Positions 17,468 to 26,396 of a stretch of 64,000 nt of DNA are shown here, in pieces. The stretch spans positions 62,001 through 126,000 of the forward strand of contig JACZXQ010000009.1 in NCBI GenBank assembly GCA_022571515.1, in the 5' to 3' direction. A program made the translations under genes and the position numbers. Within the stretch, counting starts at the first letter, position 1, and every line of letters begins with the position of its first letter. The notes under the pieces were generated by a model, which saw nothing but the letters and a program-made list of their open reading frames with translations, made no database searches and was not told the origin of the DNA. This DNA is from Gemmatimonadota bacterium (lineage in GTDB: Bacteria; Gemmatimonadota; Gemmatimonadetes; Longimicrobiales; Gaopeijiaceae).

Positions 17468-19417
17468 ATGGGCCGGGCTCGCCACCGTTTGCCGTGGTGG
17501 ATGGCCGCCACCGGGGCCACCATGGTGGCCCTGGGGTGTGTTCCCGACCGGGTGGGTCCGTCCGGGAGTACCTCGATGGCCGAGGGCGATTGGCCGGCGT
17601 ACGGGGGAGACGCCGGCGCCATGCGGTACTCGCCCCTCACGGAGATCAACCGCGACAACGTGGCCGAGCTGGCACCGGCATGGACCTGGGAGACGGGCGA
17701 AGAGCCCCTCCCCGGCCCCCGTCTACCGGTACCCGGCGAGCGCGTGAGGCCGGGCAACTTCCAGAACACGCCGGTCGTCATCAACGACACGATGTACGTG
17801 AGCACACCGTACAACCGAGTCGTCGCCCTGGACGCGCCGACGGGCCGGGTGATCTGGACCTACGATCCCAAAACGACCGACTGGGGCCAGCCTCCCAACG
17901 GTACTGGCTTCGTGCATCGCGGAGTCGCAGTGTGGAGTGGATCGGAGGGGCGGCGCATCTTCCTGAACAGCCGTTGGCGCCTGATCGCCCTGGATGCCGC
18001 CACAGGCCGCGTCATCGAGTCGTTCGGCGATGGCGGTGAGATCGATCTCACCGCGCAACTCCTGTGGCCGACCAACCGCCTGCACTTCACGCAGACCTCG
18101 CCCCCCGTGGTGTTCGAGAACCTGGTAATTCTCGGCAACGGGGTGTGGGACGGCTTTGTCTACGAGCGGGACCCTCCGGGCAACGTACAGGCCTTCGACG
18201 TGCACACCGGCGAGCTGGTTTGGAATTTCAACTTGATCCCACAGGACGGCGAAGTGGGGGTCGAGACCTGGGAGGACGAGTCTTGGAGCCGCGTGGGGCA
18301 CACCAATGCGTGGGCGCCTATGTCAGTCGACCGTGAGCGGGGCTTGCTCTACGTGCCGGTGGGCACTCCCAGCAACGACTACTACGGAGGGGACCGCCTG
18401 GGCGACAACCTGTTCGCCGAATCGCTGGTCGCGCTCGACGCGCGAACCGGTGAGCGGGTCTGGCACTTCCAGGCGGTGAGGCACGGCCTGTGGGACTACG
18501 ACCTTCCGGCCCAGCCCTCTCTCTTCCCCGTCACCGTGGACGGCCTGCGGATCGACGCGGTGGTGGTCTCGTCCAAGATGGGCTTCCTCTACACATTCGA
18601 CCGCGTGACCGGCGAGCCCGTCTGGCCGATCGAGGACCGGCCCGTTCCGGCGAGCGCCGTGCCCGGCGAGCGAGCGGCCGAGACACAGCCGTTCCCAACC
18701 AAGCCGGCGCCCTTCGCCAAGCAGGGGTTCACCGAAGACGATGTGATCGACTTTACACCCGAACTCCGCGCCGAAGCGCTCGGGATCGTGCGACGTTACC
18801 GACTCGGTTCCCTCTACACACCCCCCTCTCTAGAGGGCACGGTGACGCGCCCCGGGATCATCGGCGGCGGCAACTGGGGCGGCACCGCAGTCGACCCGGA
18901 GACGGGCTGGCTGTTTGTGAAATCCACGAACAACCCGGCCGTGCTGAAGCTGGCCGAGGCCGACCCGTCCCGCACAGAAGGGAGCTACGCGATCGACCGA
19001 GGCCGCCGCTCTTTCCGGCTGGCCAACGGGCTACCCGTTCACAAGCCGCCCTATGGAACGCTTACCGCGATCGACATGTCGACCGGCAACCTGGTCTGGC
19101 AGATCCCGATCGGAGACACCCCCAACGTCCGCAACCACCCTGCCCTGGCCGGCATCGACCTGCCCGACCGCCTGGGCGTGACCGGCGCGCCCGGCCCCAT
19201 CGTGACCCGGGGAGGCCTGGTGTTCCTTTCGGGGGGAGGTGATGTGCTATACGCCATCGACAGCGAGACGGGCGAGGAGCTCTGGTCCGCGGACCTGGGC
19301 CAGGCGGGGTACGCCAACCCCATGACGTTTCGCTCCGGAGACGGACGCCAGTTCGTCGTGATCGCCACGGGGCGCGGAGCGGGAGCGAGCCTACAGGCGT
19401 TCGGGCTGCCCCGATGA
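17468..19417 (+). CDS. PQQ-dependent quinoprotein dehydrogenase, lipoprotein
   Basis: 649 residues; lipobox ALGC (C24) anchors it to a membrane. The sequence is an eight-bladed quinoprotein propeller of the glucose/alcohol dehydrogenase type: DWPAYGGDAGAMRYSPLTEIN at the start, repeated ALDAPTGRVIWTYD, ALDAATGRVI, FDVHTGELVWNF, AIDMSTGNLVWQIP and AIDSETGEELWSADLGQ blades, and GGNWGGTAVDPETG near the predicted PQQ site. It would oxidise a sugar or alcohol in the periplasm and pass electrons to quinone or cytochrome. Starts directly after the M28 stop, and the Tat-exported subunit gene follows 22 bases later, suggesting one oxidation operon. Substrate is not readable. Confidence 0.88.
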   Translation: MGRARHRLPWWMAATGATMVALGCVPDRVGPSGSTSMAEGDWPAYGGDAGAMRYSPLTEINRDNVAELAPAWTWETGEEPLPGPRLPVPGERVRPGNFQNTPVVINDTMYVSTPYNRVVALDAPTGRVIWTYDPKTTDWGQPPNGTGFVHRGVAVWSGSEGRRIFLNSRWRLIALDAATGRVIESFGDGGEIDLTAQLLWPTNRLHFTQTSPPVVFENLVILGNGVWDGFVYERDPPGNVQAFDVHTGELVWNFNLIPQDGEVGVETWEDESWSRVGHTNAWAPMSVDRERGLLYVPVGTPSNDYYGGDRLGDNLFAESLVALDARTGERVWHFQAVRHGLWDYDLPAQPSLFPVTVDGLRIDAVVVSSKMGFLYTFDRVTGEPVWPIEDRPVPASAVPGERAAETQPFPTKPAPFAKQGFTEDDVIDFTPELRAEALGIVRRYRLGSLYTPPSLEGTVTRPGIIGGGNWGGTAVDPETGWLFVKSTNNPAVLKLAEADPSRTEGSYAIDRGRRSFRLANGLPVHKPPYGTLTAIDMSTGNLVWQIPIGDTPNVRNHPALAGIDLPDRLGVTGAPGPIVTRGGLVFLSGGGDVLYAIDSETGEELWSADLGQAGYANPMTFRSGDGRQFVVIATGRGAGASLQAFGLPR

Positions 19418-19439
19418 CGCTGACCAGAAGGAGAGCCTG

Positions 19440-20051
19440 ATGGCCAAGAGCGATCGTCGCACTTTCCTCAAGCGGAGCGCCGCGGTGGTGCCCGCGATCG
19501 TACTCGGGCCGGAGGCGGCAGCCTCGCTCCACGCCCGGCCGCAGAGCGAGGTGCCTCCTGCGGCGTCCACCACGCTGGACGCGGGCCTGCTGGGCGCGGT
19601 GGGCGCCGCGGTTCTCCCGGCCGCCGAGCTGGGCAAGAGTGGAGTGGACCAGGCCGTCCACGGCTTCCAGGGATGGCTGGACGGTTACGAACCTGTGGCC
19701 GAGCTGAACCACGGCTATTTCTCGGCCGAGATCCGCTACACACCGGCCGATCCGGGTCCGCGATGGCAAGCCCAGTTGGAGGCCCTGGACGCCGAGGCCC
19801 GCAAGCGGCACGAGGCAGGATTCACTGAGCTCGGCCCCGCCGACCGGCGGACGCTCCTGGCTCGCCACATCGGCCGAGAGGGAGCGAACGGGCTTCCTGG
19901 GCCGGCCCGTGCGGACCACGTCGCGGTGGGCCTGCTGGCGTGGTTTTACGCCACCTCGGAGGCCAACGACCTCTGCTACCGCGCACGCATCCGCAAGCAG
20001 GAGTGCCGGGGGCTGGAGGGTGTCGGCCGTCCGCCGGAGTCCGCCCCGTGA
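19440..20051 (+). CDS. Gluconate 2-dehydrogenase subunit 3-like protein (Tat-exported)
   Basis: 203 residues. A Tat signal is visible (DRRTFLKRSAAVVPAIVLG). The body contains the conserved pattern of the small subunit of FAD-dependent gluconate/glucose/fructose dehydrogenases, which serves as chaperone and Tat carrier for the flavoprotein; GFTELGPADRRTLLARH and a C-terminal FYATSEANDLCYRARIRKQECR support this. AAGGAG sits 7 bases before the ATG. Its TGA overlaps the GTG start of the GMC oxidoreductase (GTGA, 20048-20051), the expected gene order for the catalytic pair. The cytochrome c subunit usual in such complexes is not next to it. Confidence 0.8.
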   Translation: MAKSDRRTFLKRSAAVVPAIVLGPEAAASLHARPQSEVPPAASTTLDAGLLGAVGAAVLPAAELGKSGVDQAVHGFQGWLDGYEPVAELNHGYFSAEIRYTPADPGPRWQAQLEALDAEARKRHEAGFTELGPADRRTLLARHIGREGANGLPGPARADHVAVGLLAWFYATSEANDLCYRARIRKQECRGLEGVGRPPESAP

Positions 20052-21631
20052 GGCTGCGTGTGGTTGAAGCCGATGTCTGCATCATCGGTGCGGGAATCAG
20101 CGCGGCCATGGTGGCCGAAAAGGTCTCCGAGCGCACGGAGTCCCGCATCGTCGTGGTCGAGGCGGGCGAGAAGATCTTCAACTTGGAGGATCGCTTCGAG
20201 CACCGTGCGCGCTATCTGGCGTACGGCGAGAACCCCTGGCCCGACGACCACATCCGCGGCCAGACCGCCGAGGGCATCCAGTCACGCTCGATGTGCGTGG
20301 GGGGGCTGGCTCTCCATTGGGGCGGCACGGTTCCCCGCTTCACGCCCGAGGACTTCCGGCTGAACTCCATGTACGGCGTGGGCGACGATTGGCCGTTCGA
20401 CTACGACGAGCTGGAGCCGTTCTACCAGGAAGCCGAGGAGCGCATCGGTGTGGCGGGCGAGCGAGGACCGGCCGAGTTGGACCTGCGCTCCGAGCCGTAC
20501 CCTATGCCTGCGGCGCCACTCTCGTACAACCTGCTCGAGCTCAAGGAGTGGGCGGAAAAGAGCGGCATCCCGTTCTGGGCCAACCCTGTCTCGAAGAACA
20601 CGGTGCCCTACCGCGGTCGCAACGTCTGCCAACGCTGTGACACCTGCAACATCTGTCCGACCGGGGCCAAGTATTCGCCCGACTTCACGTTTCGGCAGTT
20701 GCTGGCGGACGGACGTATCGAGTTGCTGACCAAGACGCTGGTGCGCCGGTTGGAGCTCGAAGCCGACTCGGATCGGATCGAGCGTGCGGTTGCCGTGGAT
20801 CGCGAGCGCCCGGGCGAGCCGGTGGAGATTCGGGCCCGCGAGTTCGTGATCGCGAGCGGCTACGTGTGGAGTGCACATCTGCTCCTGCTGTCCGAGAATT
20901 CCCGCTTTCCCGACGGGCTGGCGAACCGCTCGGGTATGGTGGGCCGATACCTCACCGGCCACAGACCGGCTTCGGCGTTCGTCGAGGTGCCCATCAAGCT
21001 CTATCCCGGCATGTACTCGTCGCACAGCCTGCTCTCGAAAGCGTTCCAACGGCCCGGGACACTGGACCGCTACGTGAGGCACGACCTGCGGATATGGACC
21101 TCCACGACAGGCCGTAGCCCCCGCCTCAGAGACGACAGCGGACGCCTGCTCTTGGGGGACGAGGTCATGGCCGACTGGCGCGAGCGGACGAACACCGGCG
21201 CCGCGCGTCTTCGTGCCTACTACGACGTGATCCCCGACCGGGATAGCCGGCTGACCCTGGACTCGGGTCTCCGGAACCAATGGGGCGATCCCATGCCCAA
21301 ACTCACCTTCGTGGACGCGCCGGAGTCGCTGGACCTCCGTGAGCACACCGAAGCGTCGATCCACCGGGTCTTCGACCGGATCGTCCAGGCCGGGGGCGGA
21401 CGCGTGCTCCGCCAAGGCGTCCAGAACGTGTACGACCACCCGGGTGGCGGCTGCCGCATGGGGAACGACCCGACCACCAGCGTGGTGGATCGTTTCGGGC
21501 GCTCGCACGATCACGAGAATCTCTTCGTGGTGGGTGCCCCGACGGTGGTTTCGGGCGGATGCGCCAACGGCACACTCACCTTTTCGGCCATGGCGCTCCG
21601 CTCGGCCGAGGTCATCGGAAAGGCGGGGTAG
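20048..21631 (+). CDS. GMC-family FAD oxidoreductase with Cys-rich cluster motif
   Basis: 527 residues from the GTG that overlaps the upstream stop. FAD-binding DVCIIGAGISAAMVAEKV opens the protein, SMCVGGLALHWGG is the second FAD segment, and HPGGGCRMG with the C-terminal FVVGAPTVVSGGCANGTLTFSAMALRSAEVIGKAG hold the GMC active-site region. A CxxCxxCxxC stretch (CQRCDTCNICPTG, about 20628-20661) stands where the FAD-glucose-dehydrogenase alpha subunit binds a 3Fe-4S cluster. Paired with a subunit-3 homologue, it is likely the catalytic subunit of a periplasmic sugar or sugar-acid dehydrogenase; export would be by riding with the Tat partner since it has no signal of its own. Confidence 0.85.
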   Translation: MRLRVVEADVCIIGAGISAAMVAEKVSERTESRIVVVEAGEKIFNLEDRFEHRARYLAYGENPWPDDHIRGQTAEGIQSRSMCVGGLALHWGGTVPRFTPEDFRLNSMYGVGDDWPFDYDELEPFYQEAEERIGVAGERGPAELDLRSEPYPMPAAPLSYNLLELKEWAEKSGIPFWANPVSKNTVPYRGRNVCQRCDTCNICPTGAKYSPDFTFRQLLADGRIELLTKTLVRRLELEADSDRIERAVAVDRERPGEPVEIRAREFVIASGYVWSAHLLLLSENSRFPDGLANRSGMVGRYLTGHRPASAFVEVPIKLYPGMYSSHSLLSKAFQRPGTLDRYVRHDLRIWTSTTGRSPRLRDDSGRLLLGDEVMADWRERTNTGAARLRAYYDVIPDRDSRLTLDSGLRNQWGDPMPKLTFVDAPESLDLREHTEASIHRVFDRIVQAGGGRVLRQGVQNVYDHPGGGCRMGNDPTTSVVDRFGRSHDHENLFVVGAPTVVSGGCANGTLTFSAMALRSAEVIGKAG

Positions 21632-21636
21632 GCTCC

Positions 21637-22050
21637 GTGGCTGGCCTCTTGGGCAAACCCACGAAGGAAGGCGCCTCACGGGCCTTGAGCTCGGGGCGGC
21701 CGACCGAGGCCGCGGAAGCCTTTTCGGATGCGAACGACCTCCGGGAGAACGCCATCCAAACCAACAATCTCGGCCCTGCCACGTCTAGCATGGGCGCACA
21801 CGCGGCCGCGCACGGAGACTTCGCCCTGCACTGCGAAGACCGGCAGGACATGGATCGGGCCATTTCACACTGTGAGCGTGCTCTGACACTCGATGCCGGG
21901 TACGCCCCGGCGCGCATGAACTTTATCCGCATGCTGTGCGACGCGGGCAGGTATCCGGACTCGTTGCCGCACCTGGAGGCGGTGGCGGAGCAGGGAGCCG
22001 AGGTGGTCGTGGCGGCAGTGGCGGAACGTCCGCGTCCATTTAATGCTTAG
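21637..22050 (+). CDS. Small TPR-containing protein
   Basis: 137 residues from GTG 21637, five bases after the GMC stop. The C-terminal half has two TPR-like helix pairs (MDRAISHCERALTLDAGYAPARMNFIRMLCDAGRYPDSLPHLEAV); the N-terminal half (EAAEAFSDANDLRENAIQTNNLG) also looks helical. No signal peptide. Composition and position at the end of the oxidation operon suggest an accessory scaffold, but it could be a decaying remnant of a larger TPR protein. The start is uncertain. Confidence 0.5.
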   Translation: MAGLLGKPTKEGASRALSSGRPTEAAEAFSDANDLRENAIQTNNLGPATSSMGAHAAAHGDFALHCEDRQDMDRAISHCERALTLDAGYAPARMNFIRMLCDAGRYPDSLPHLEAVAEQGAEVVVAAVAERPRPFNA

Positions 22051-22109
22051 GGTCGCCATCCTTGAGGTTCGAGTGTCGGGCCCGACCGGCCGAGCATGGG
22101 GAATCAAAC

Positions 22110-23027
22110 ATGACTGATCGCGTTCTGCTCACCCTCCTGATCTCTGTGCTCACCGCAGGGTGCGGCGCTGGTGAGCCAGCGCCCCGGCGCATCCCTAAGG
22201 TACTGGTGATCGGCATCGACGGAGTGCGGCCGGACGTGCTCGCAGAGGTGCCCACCCCCAACCTGGACGCTTTGGCCACCGAAGGAGCGTTTACCGCACA
22301 TGCACGCACCGGTCTCCCTTCGGTGAGCGGCCCTGGCTGGTCGTCATTCCTCACCGGCGTGTGGCCCGACAAGCACGGCGTCACCGACAATGACTTCACC
22401 GGCAAGCGCTACGAGGAATTTCCCGACTTCCTCACGCGGATCGAGCAGGTGCGGCCGCAACTCAACACGTTCGCGGTGGCGGACTGGCTGCCTCTGATGG
22501 AGCAGGAGGACGAGCGGCCGACGCTCGGCCCGGCCATCGACGTGAGGCACGCCCTGAACGGCTCGGAGCTGGGTTGGGCCGAGGCGGACGCCCGCTCCGT
22601 CGAGCTCGCGGTCGAGCACCTCGGGTCGGCCGACCCGGACGCGCTCTTCGTCTACCTGGGCAATCCCGATGAGACCAGCCACCACTTTCGGTCCATCGGC
22701 GAGGAGTACCGGACGGCCATAGCGCTGGCCGACGCACACGTAGGCCTTCTGGTGGAGGCGGTGCGGGCACGGGCCACCTACGCCGAAGAGGACTGGCTCA
22801 TCCTGTCGAGCACCGATCATGGCCGGCGGCCGAACGGCGGCCATGGAGGCGACACGCCTGAGGAGCGCACGATCTACTACCTGGTCAGCGGACCGTCCGC
22901 GAGCCGCGGTGAGCTCACCGACTCCACGTATATCGTCGACCTCCCGGTCACGGCGCTTGCCCACCTCGGCATCGAGGCCGATCCCGATTGGCGGCTCGAC
23001 GGAAAGGTGGTCGGGCTGGCGCGCTGA
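22110..23027 (+). CDS. Type I phosphodiesterase/alkaline-phosphatase-superfamily lipoprotein
   Basis: 305 residues from ATG 22110; lipobox LTAGC (C18). The superfamily metal Asp is in VLVIGIDGVRPD (D37). The nucleophile loop reads LPSVSGPGWSSFLTGVWPDKHGVTDN, the form found in nucleotide pyrophosphatase/phosphodiesterase-like hydrolases with Ser in place of Thr. Later metal-site segments are YLGNPDETSHH and LSSTDHGRRPNGGHGG. Probably a periplasmic or outer-membrane phosphodiester or phosphonate hydrolase. Converges with feoB, 18 bases away. Confidence 0.82.
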   Translation: MTDRVLLTLLISVLTAGCGAGEPAPRRIPKVLVIGIDGVRPDVLAEVPTPNLDALATEGAFTAHARTGLPSVSGPGWSSFLTGVWPDKHGVTDNDFTGKRYEEFPDFLTRIEQVRPQLNTFAVADWLPLMEQEDERPTLGPAIDVRHALNGSELGWAEADARSVELAVEHLGSADPDALFVYLGNPDETSHHFRSIGEEYRTAIALADAHVGLLVEAVRARATYAEEDWLILSSTDHGRRPNGGHGGDTPEERTIYYLVSGPSASRGELTDSTYIVDLPVTALAHLGIEADPDWRLDGKVVGLAR

Positions 23028-23045
23028 GGGCGCGCCGGCCGGCCT

Positions 23046-25271
23046 CTAAAGAAACAACCCCCACACTCGAGCCACCATGAAGCAGACCACCACGCCCATC
23101 GCTACCGGAAGGAGCGTCGCGACCGTGGTCCACTTCGCGCTCCCGGTCTCGCGGTAGATGGTATAGATGGTCGTAGAGCATGGATTGTGGAGGAGGCTGA
23201 AGAGCATGACGTTCACACCGGTCAGGAGCGTCCAGCCTCCGGTGGTGAGCACGTCGGCCGTCCGGGCCACGCTGTCCAGCTCGAACATGACTCCCGCTCC
23301 CGCCCCTACCCCGCCAAGGCCGGCCAGCGCCACGGTCAGCATCAAGATGGTCGGCACGACGATCTCGTTGGCGGGGATCGCGACCACGAACGCCAGCAAG
23401 ATTACTCCGTTCAGGCCGATCAGCGCGCCCACCGGGTCGAGCCAACCCACGAAGTGATACGCCAGGCTGGCGCCTTCCCACTGCACGTTCGACACTACCC
23501 AGATGGCCATCCCGGCTGGAATGGCGAAGACGACCGCCCGCCGCAGCACGATCAGCGTGCGGTCGATGAGCGAGGTATATAGCGTGTGCCACACCTGCGG
23601 CGGCCGGTAGGGCGGCAGCTCCAGGCTGAACGTCGTGGCCTCGCCGCGCAGCACCGTCCGTGACAACAGCCATGACGAGAGGAACATCATCATGATCCCG
23701 AACACGGCGATGCCGACGACCGCGCCGGCGGCCACGATTCCCGCGAGGTGGGAGGGCGCGAGGGCGCCAATGAAGATCGAGGCCAGCAGAATCTGCGTAG
23801 GCCAGCGGCCGTTACACAGCGAAAAATTGTTCGTGATGATGGCGATGAGCCGCTCCCTGGGACTGTCGATCACGCGCGTCGCGACCACGCCCGCGGCGTT
23901 GCACCCGAAGCCCATGCACATGGTCAGCGCCTGCTTGCCGTGCGCCCCCACACGCCGGAACATGTTGTCCAGGTTGAACGCCACCCTGGGCAGGTACCCG
24001 AAGTCCTCCAGCAGGGTGAAGAGCGGGAAGAAGATGGCCATGGGCGGCAGCATGACGCTGACGACCCATGCGGTCGCCAGGTAGGCGCCGTCCACGGCGA
24101 GTCCGTCCAGCCACCAGGGAATCCCCACCGCCGCGGTGAGCCCCTTGAGCCAGGTATGGCCGTGATCGACCAACAGGACAGATAGGAGGCGCGATGGCAC
24201 GTTTGCGCCGGCGATAGTGATCCAGAACACCACGGCGAGCATCGCCAGCATGAGCGGAAACCCGAGCCACCGGCTCGTGAGCGCGCGGTCGAGCGTTCGA
24301 TCGAGGTCGAAGGCCGCTCGCTTGAGCCCTTGCACCTGAGCGCTCTGCGCGATGGCGCGCGCCGCGCCGTACGTCCGCTCCACGAGTGAGTCGTGGAAGT
24401 CCGGGGGTAGGTCCCAGCGCAGTGCCACCGCCCGCTCGAGGACGGCTTCCCCTAAGGCCGTGCCAACACCCCCTAGGACCTCACCATCCTCCGCCTCATC
24501 CCCTTCCAGCAGCCCGAGCTCCCCGGAGCGGACCGCCCCTCCCACGACCTCATCCGCATTCAGCAATCGGAGCGCCACCCAACGGGCATTCGGTACGTTC
24601 GGGTAGGCGGCTCGAATCGGTGGCACCAACGCTGCGATAGCCTCTTCGACCGCCGGCGCGTGCCTCTCGATACGGTGGGGGGTGGTCACGATCTTGCCGG
24701 CAGCGACTCTTGCCACGACATGCATCAACTCGTCGATCCCTTCCCCCCTGCGAGCGACGCCCGGCACGACAGGCACTCCGAGTTGCCGCTGGAGCTCGTC
24801 CACGTCGAAGGCCACTCCGTGCCGGCGGGCCTCGTCCGTGAGGTTGAGGAATACGACGACCCGATCCGTAATCTCGAGGATCTGGAGCACGAGATTGAGA
24901 TTGCGCTCCAGCCGGGTGGCGTCGACCACAACTATGGTCACGTCGGGCCGCCCGAACAGGAGGAGGTCGCGGGCGACCTCCTCGTCCACGGAGCCGGCCT
25001 GGAGGGAATACGTCCCCGGAAGATCCACGACCTTCACCCTCTTGTCGTCGTGCAGCACCACACCCTCAGCGCGCACAACCGTCTTGCCCGGCCAGTTGCC
25101 CGTGTGCTGGCGCAAGCCCGTCAACTGGTTGAACACAGTGCTCTTGCCGACGTTGGGATTGCCGGCGAGAGCCACCAGATAGTCCCACCGGTCGGGACTC
25201 AGCCCAAGCCGGACGAGCCGCTCATCTCGGCGCGCCTGCCGCGTGGGGCTACGAGGCGCACGTACGGCCAC
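23046..25271 (-). CDS. feoB: Ferrous iron transport protein B
   Basis: 741 residues starting with GTG directly after the regulator's TGA. The G domain carries GNPNVGKST (G1), the switch QHTGNWPGKTV, VVDLPGTYSL (G3), FLNLTDEA (N/T-x-x-D-type G4) and VVPGVARRGEGI (G5). A helical spacer follows, then about 8 transmembrane helices with the two gate signatures (FPLFTLLEDFGYLPRVAF ... GKQALTMCMGFGCNAAGV and the late NPCSTTIYTIYRET). It imports Fe(II) across the inner membrane using GTP. In the same operon as the DtxR-FeoA fusion upstream, so iron-repressed through the operator at 26323-26341. Confidence 0.96.
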   Translation of the reverse strand: MAVRAPRSPTRQARRDERLVRLGLSPDRWDYLVALAGNPNVGKSTVFNQLTGLRQHTGNWPGKTVVRAEGVVLHDDKRVKVVDLPGTYSLQAGSVDEEVARDLLLFGRPDVTIVVVDATRLERNLNLVLQILEITDRVVVFLNLTDEARRHGVAFDVDELQRQLGVPVVPGVARRGEGIDELMHVVARVAAGKIVTTPHRIERHAPAVEEAIAALVPPIRAAYPNVPNARWVALRLLNADEVVGGAVRSGELGLLEGDEAEDGEVLGGVGTALGEAVLERAVALRWDLPPDFHDSLVERTYGAARAIAQSAQVQGLKRAAFDLDRTLDRALTSRWLGFPLMLAMLAVVFWITIAGANVPSRLLSVLLVDHGHTWLKGLTAAVGIPWWLDGLAVDGAYLATAWVVSVMLPPMAIFFPLFTLLEDFGYLPRVAFNLDNMFRRVGAHGKQALTMCMGFGCNAAGVVATRVIDSPRERLIAIITNNFSLCNGRWPTQILLASIFIGALAPSHLAGIVAAGAVVGIAVFGIMMMFLSSWLLSRTVLRGEATTFSLELPPYRPPQVWHTLYTSLIDRTLIVLRRAVVFAIPAGMAIWVVSNVQWEGASLAYHFVGWLDPVGALIGLNGVILLAFVVAIPANEIVVPTILMLTVALAGLGGVGAGAGVMFELDSVARTADVLTTGGWTLLTGVNVMLFSLLHNPCSTTIYTIYRETGSAKWTTVATLLPVAMGVVVCFMVARVWGLFL

Positions 25272-26303
25272 TCAGCCCGCCCTCTCGGATGAGGCACGCT
25301 GGACCATGATACTCGACGCCTGACTCCGCCTGAGCGCGATCAGAGCGCCTCGAATGCGGTAGGCCACGGGATCACCCGAGCTGCTTACCAGCTCTGGCGT
25401 GATCTCCGTTCCGGGCACGACGCCCAGGTCCAGAAGACGATGCCTTTGGACGCCCTGTAGCGCGGGCGAGATCTCGAGCACGTGGGCCGTTTCCCAGGGT
25501 CGCACGTCGACGAGCGTCACTCTGGAGCCATCCGGGGAGTCCGCATCCAGCACCGGCTGCACCGTCACGTTGGCCGCGACCACGGCGTCGAGAGTGATCT
25601 CCTCGTCGCCGGCCAGCACACGGACGGCGGCATCGGAGCGCCCCAAGACCCGTAGCTGCTGACGCAGCCCGAAGCCCAGCCCCTCGAGTTCGACGTACAC
25701 CTCGACCGGCTCATCCTCGAGGTGGACGATCTCCACGGTATCGCCGACCGTGGCCGCCAGTAACGGGACACCGATCGGCGCCGGAAGGGCGCCGCTGGCC
25801 GTGGGGATCGGGTCACCATGCGGGTCGTAGGTGGGGTGTCCGAGCCGGGATGCAAGCGCCTCGGTGTCGTCCGCGCTGAGGATGTGTTCCATGCGCTCGG
25901 CCCGTACGTGCCACTCGCTGGCCGGCACTCCGGTACGATCGGCCAAGTAGCGCTCCCAAAGACGGTGGGACCGCACCAGCCGGAGGGCGTACGCCTCACC
26001 CGCCTCGGTCAGGGTGAACTCACCATCCGCGGCGCGGATCAGCCCCTCATCCGCGAGCCGTGTGAGGAGTCTTGCGGCCATTCCAGTCGGCACGGACAAC
26101 CGGCCCGCGAGGCTGTCCACGGTGCAGGAGTGATCCTCCTGGTGGCACGCGTGCACTTGCTTGATCGCGTCCTCGAGCCGGACGCGTTCACTGCGATGAC
26201 GGCTCGCCGCCATCCGTGCTAGAACGCCTCGCCGAGGCCACACGATCCCGGCGATCACGAGACCCGCCAGCGAGAGGGAAAACAAAAAGAAAATGGGATC
26301 CAT
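25272..26303 (-). CDS. Membrane-anchored DtxR-type regulator fused to FeoA domains
   Basis: 343 residues. Residues 5-23 (FFLFSLSLAGLVIAGIVWP) form a single transmembrane helix. Residues about 40-105 are a DtxR-type winged helix (VDSLAGRLSVPTGMAARLLTRLADEGLIR...FTLTEAGEAYA), then the metal-binding/dimerisation region (SHRLWERYL, HVRAERMEHILS, LGHPTYDPHGDPIP). Two SH3-like FeoA parts complete it (about 185-250 and 270-335, the latter RLLDLGVVPGTEITPEL). It would sense Fe(II) or Mn(II), bind DNA while tethered to the membrane, and may supply the FeoA function to the adjacent FeoB. A TTAGGTT-type operator precedes its start, implying autoregulation. An alternative ATG at 26210 would remove the helix, but the helix is in frame and well formed. 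Confidence 0.87.
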   Translation of the reverse strand: MDPIFFLFSLSLAGLVIAGIVWPRRGVLARMAASRHRSERVRLEDAIKQVHACHQEDHSCTVDSLAGRLSVPTGMAARLLTRLADEGLIRAADGEFTLTEAGEAYALRLVRSHRLWERYLADRTGVPASEWHVRAERMEHILSADDTEALASRLGHPTYDPHGDPIPTASGALPAPIGVPLLAATVGDTVEIVHLEDEPVEVYVELEGLGFGLRQQLRVLGRSDAAVRVLAGDEEITLDAVVAANVTVQPVLDADSPDGSRVTLVDVRPWETAHVLEISPALQGVQRHRLLDLGVVPGTEITPELVSSSGDPVAYRIRGALIALRRSQASSIMVQRASSERAG

Positions 26304-26322
26304 GATGGTGCACTTAGAAGAT

Positions 26323-26341
26323 TTAGGTTGTCCTAACTTTA
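26323..26341 (-). promoter_or_regulatory. DtxR/IdeR-type operator upstream of the feo operon
   Basis: TTAGGTTGTCCTAACTTTA matches the DtxR/IdeR consensus TTAGGTTAGSCTAACCTAA at 15 of 19 positions by hand count, including both TTAGGTT and CCTAAC half-site cores. It is centred about 29 bases before the ATG of the DtxR-FeoA fusion and overlaps AT-rich hexamers (TAAAGT, CCTAAAT on the minus strand) that could be the -10. Bound repressor would block the operon's promoter when iron is plentiful. Confidence 0.75.
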
Positions 26342-26396
26342 GCGTGATTTGGGTCTGCCGAGAAGCCCTGAGGATGTCACCACCACATACCCTGCC

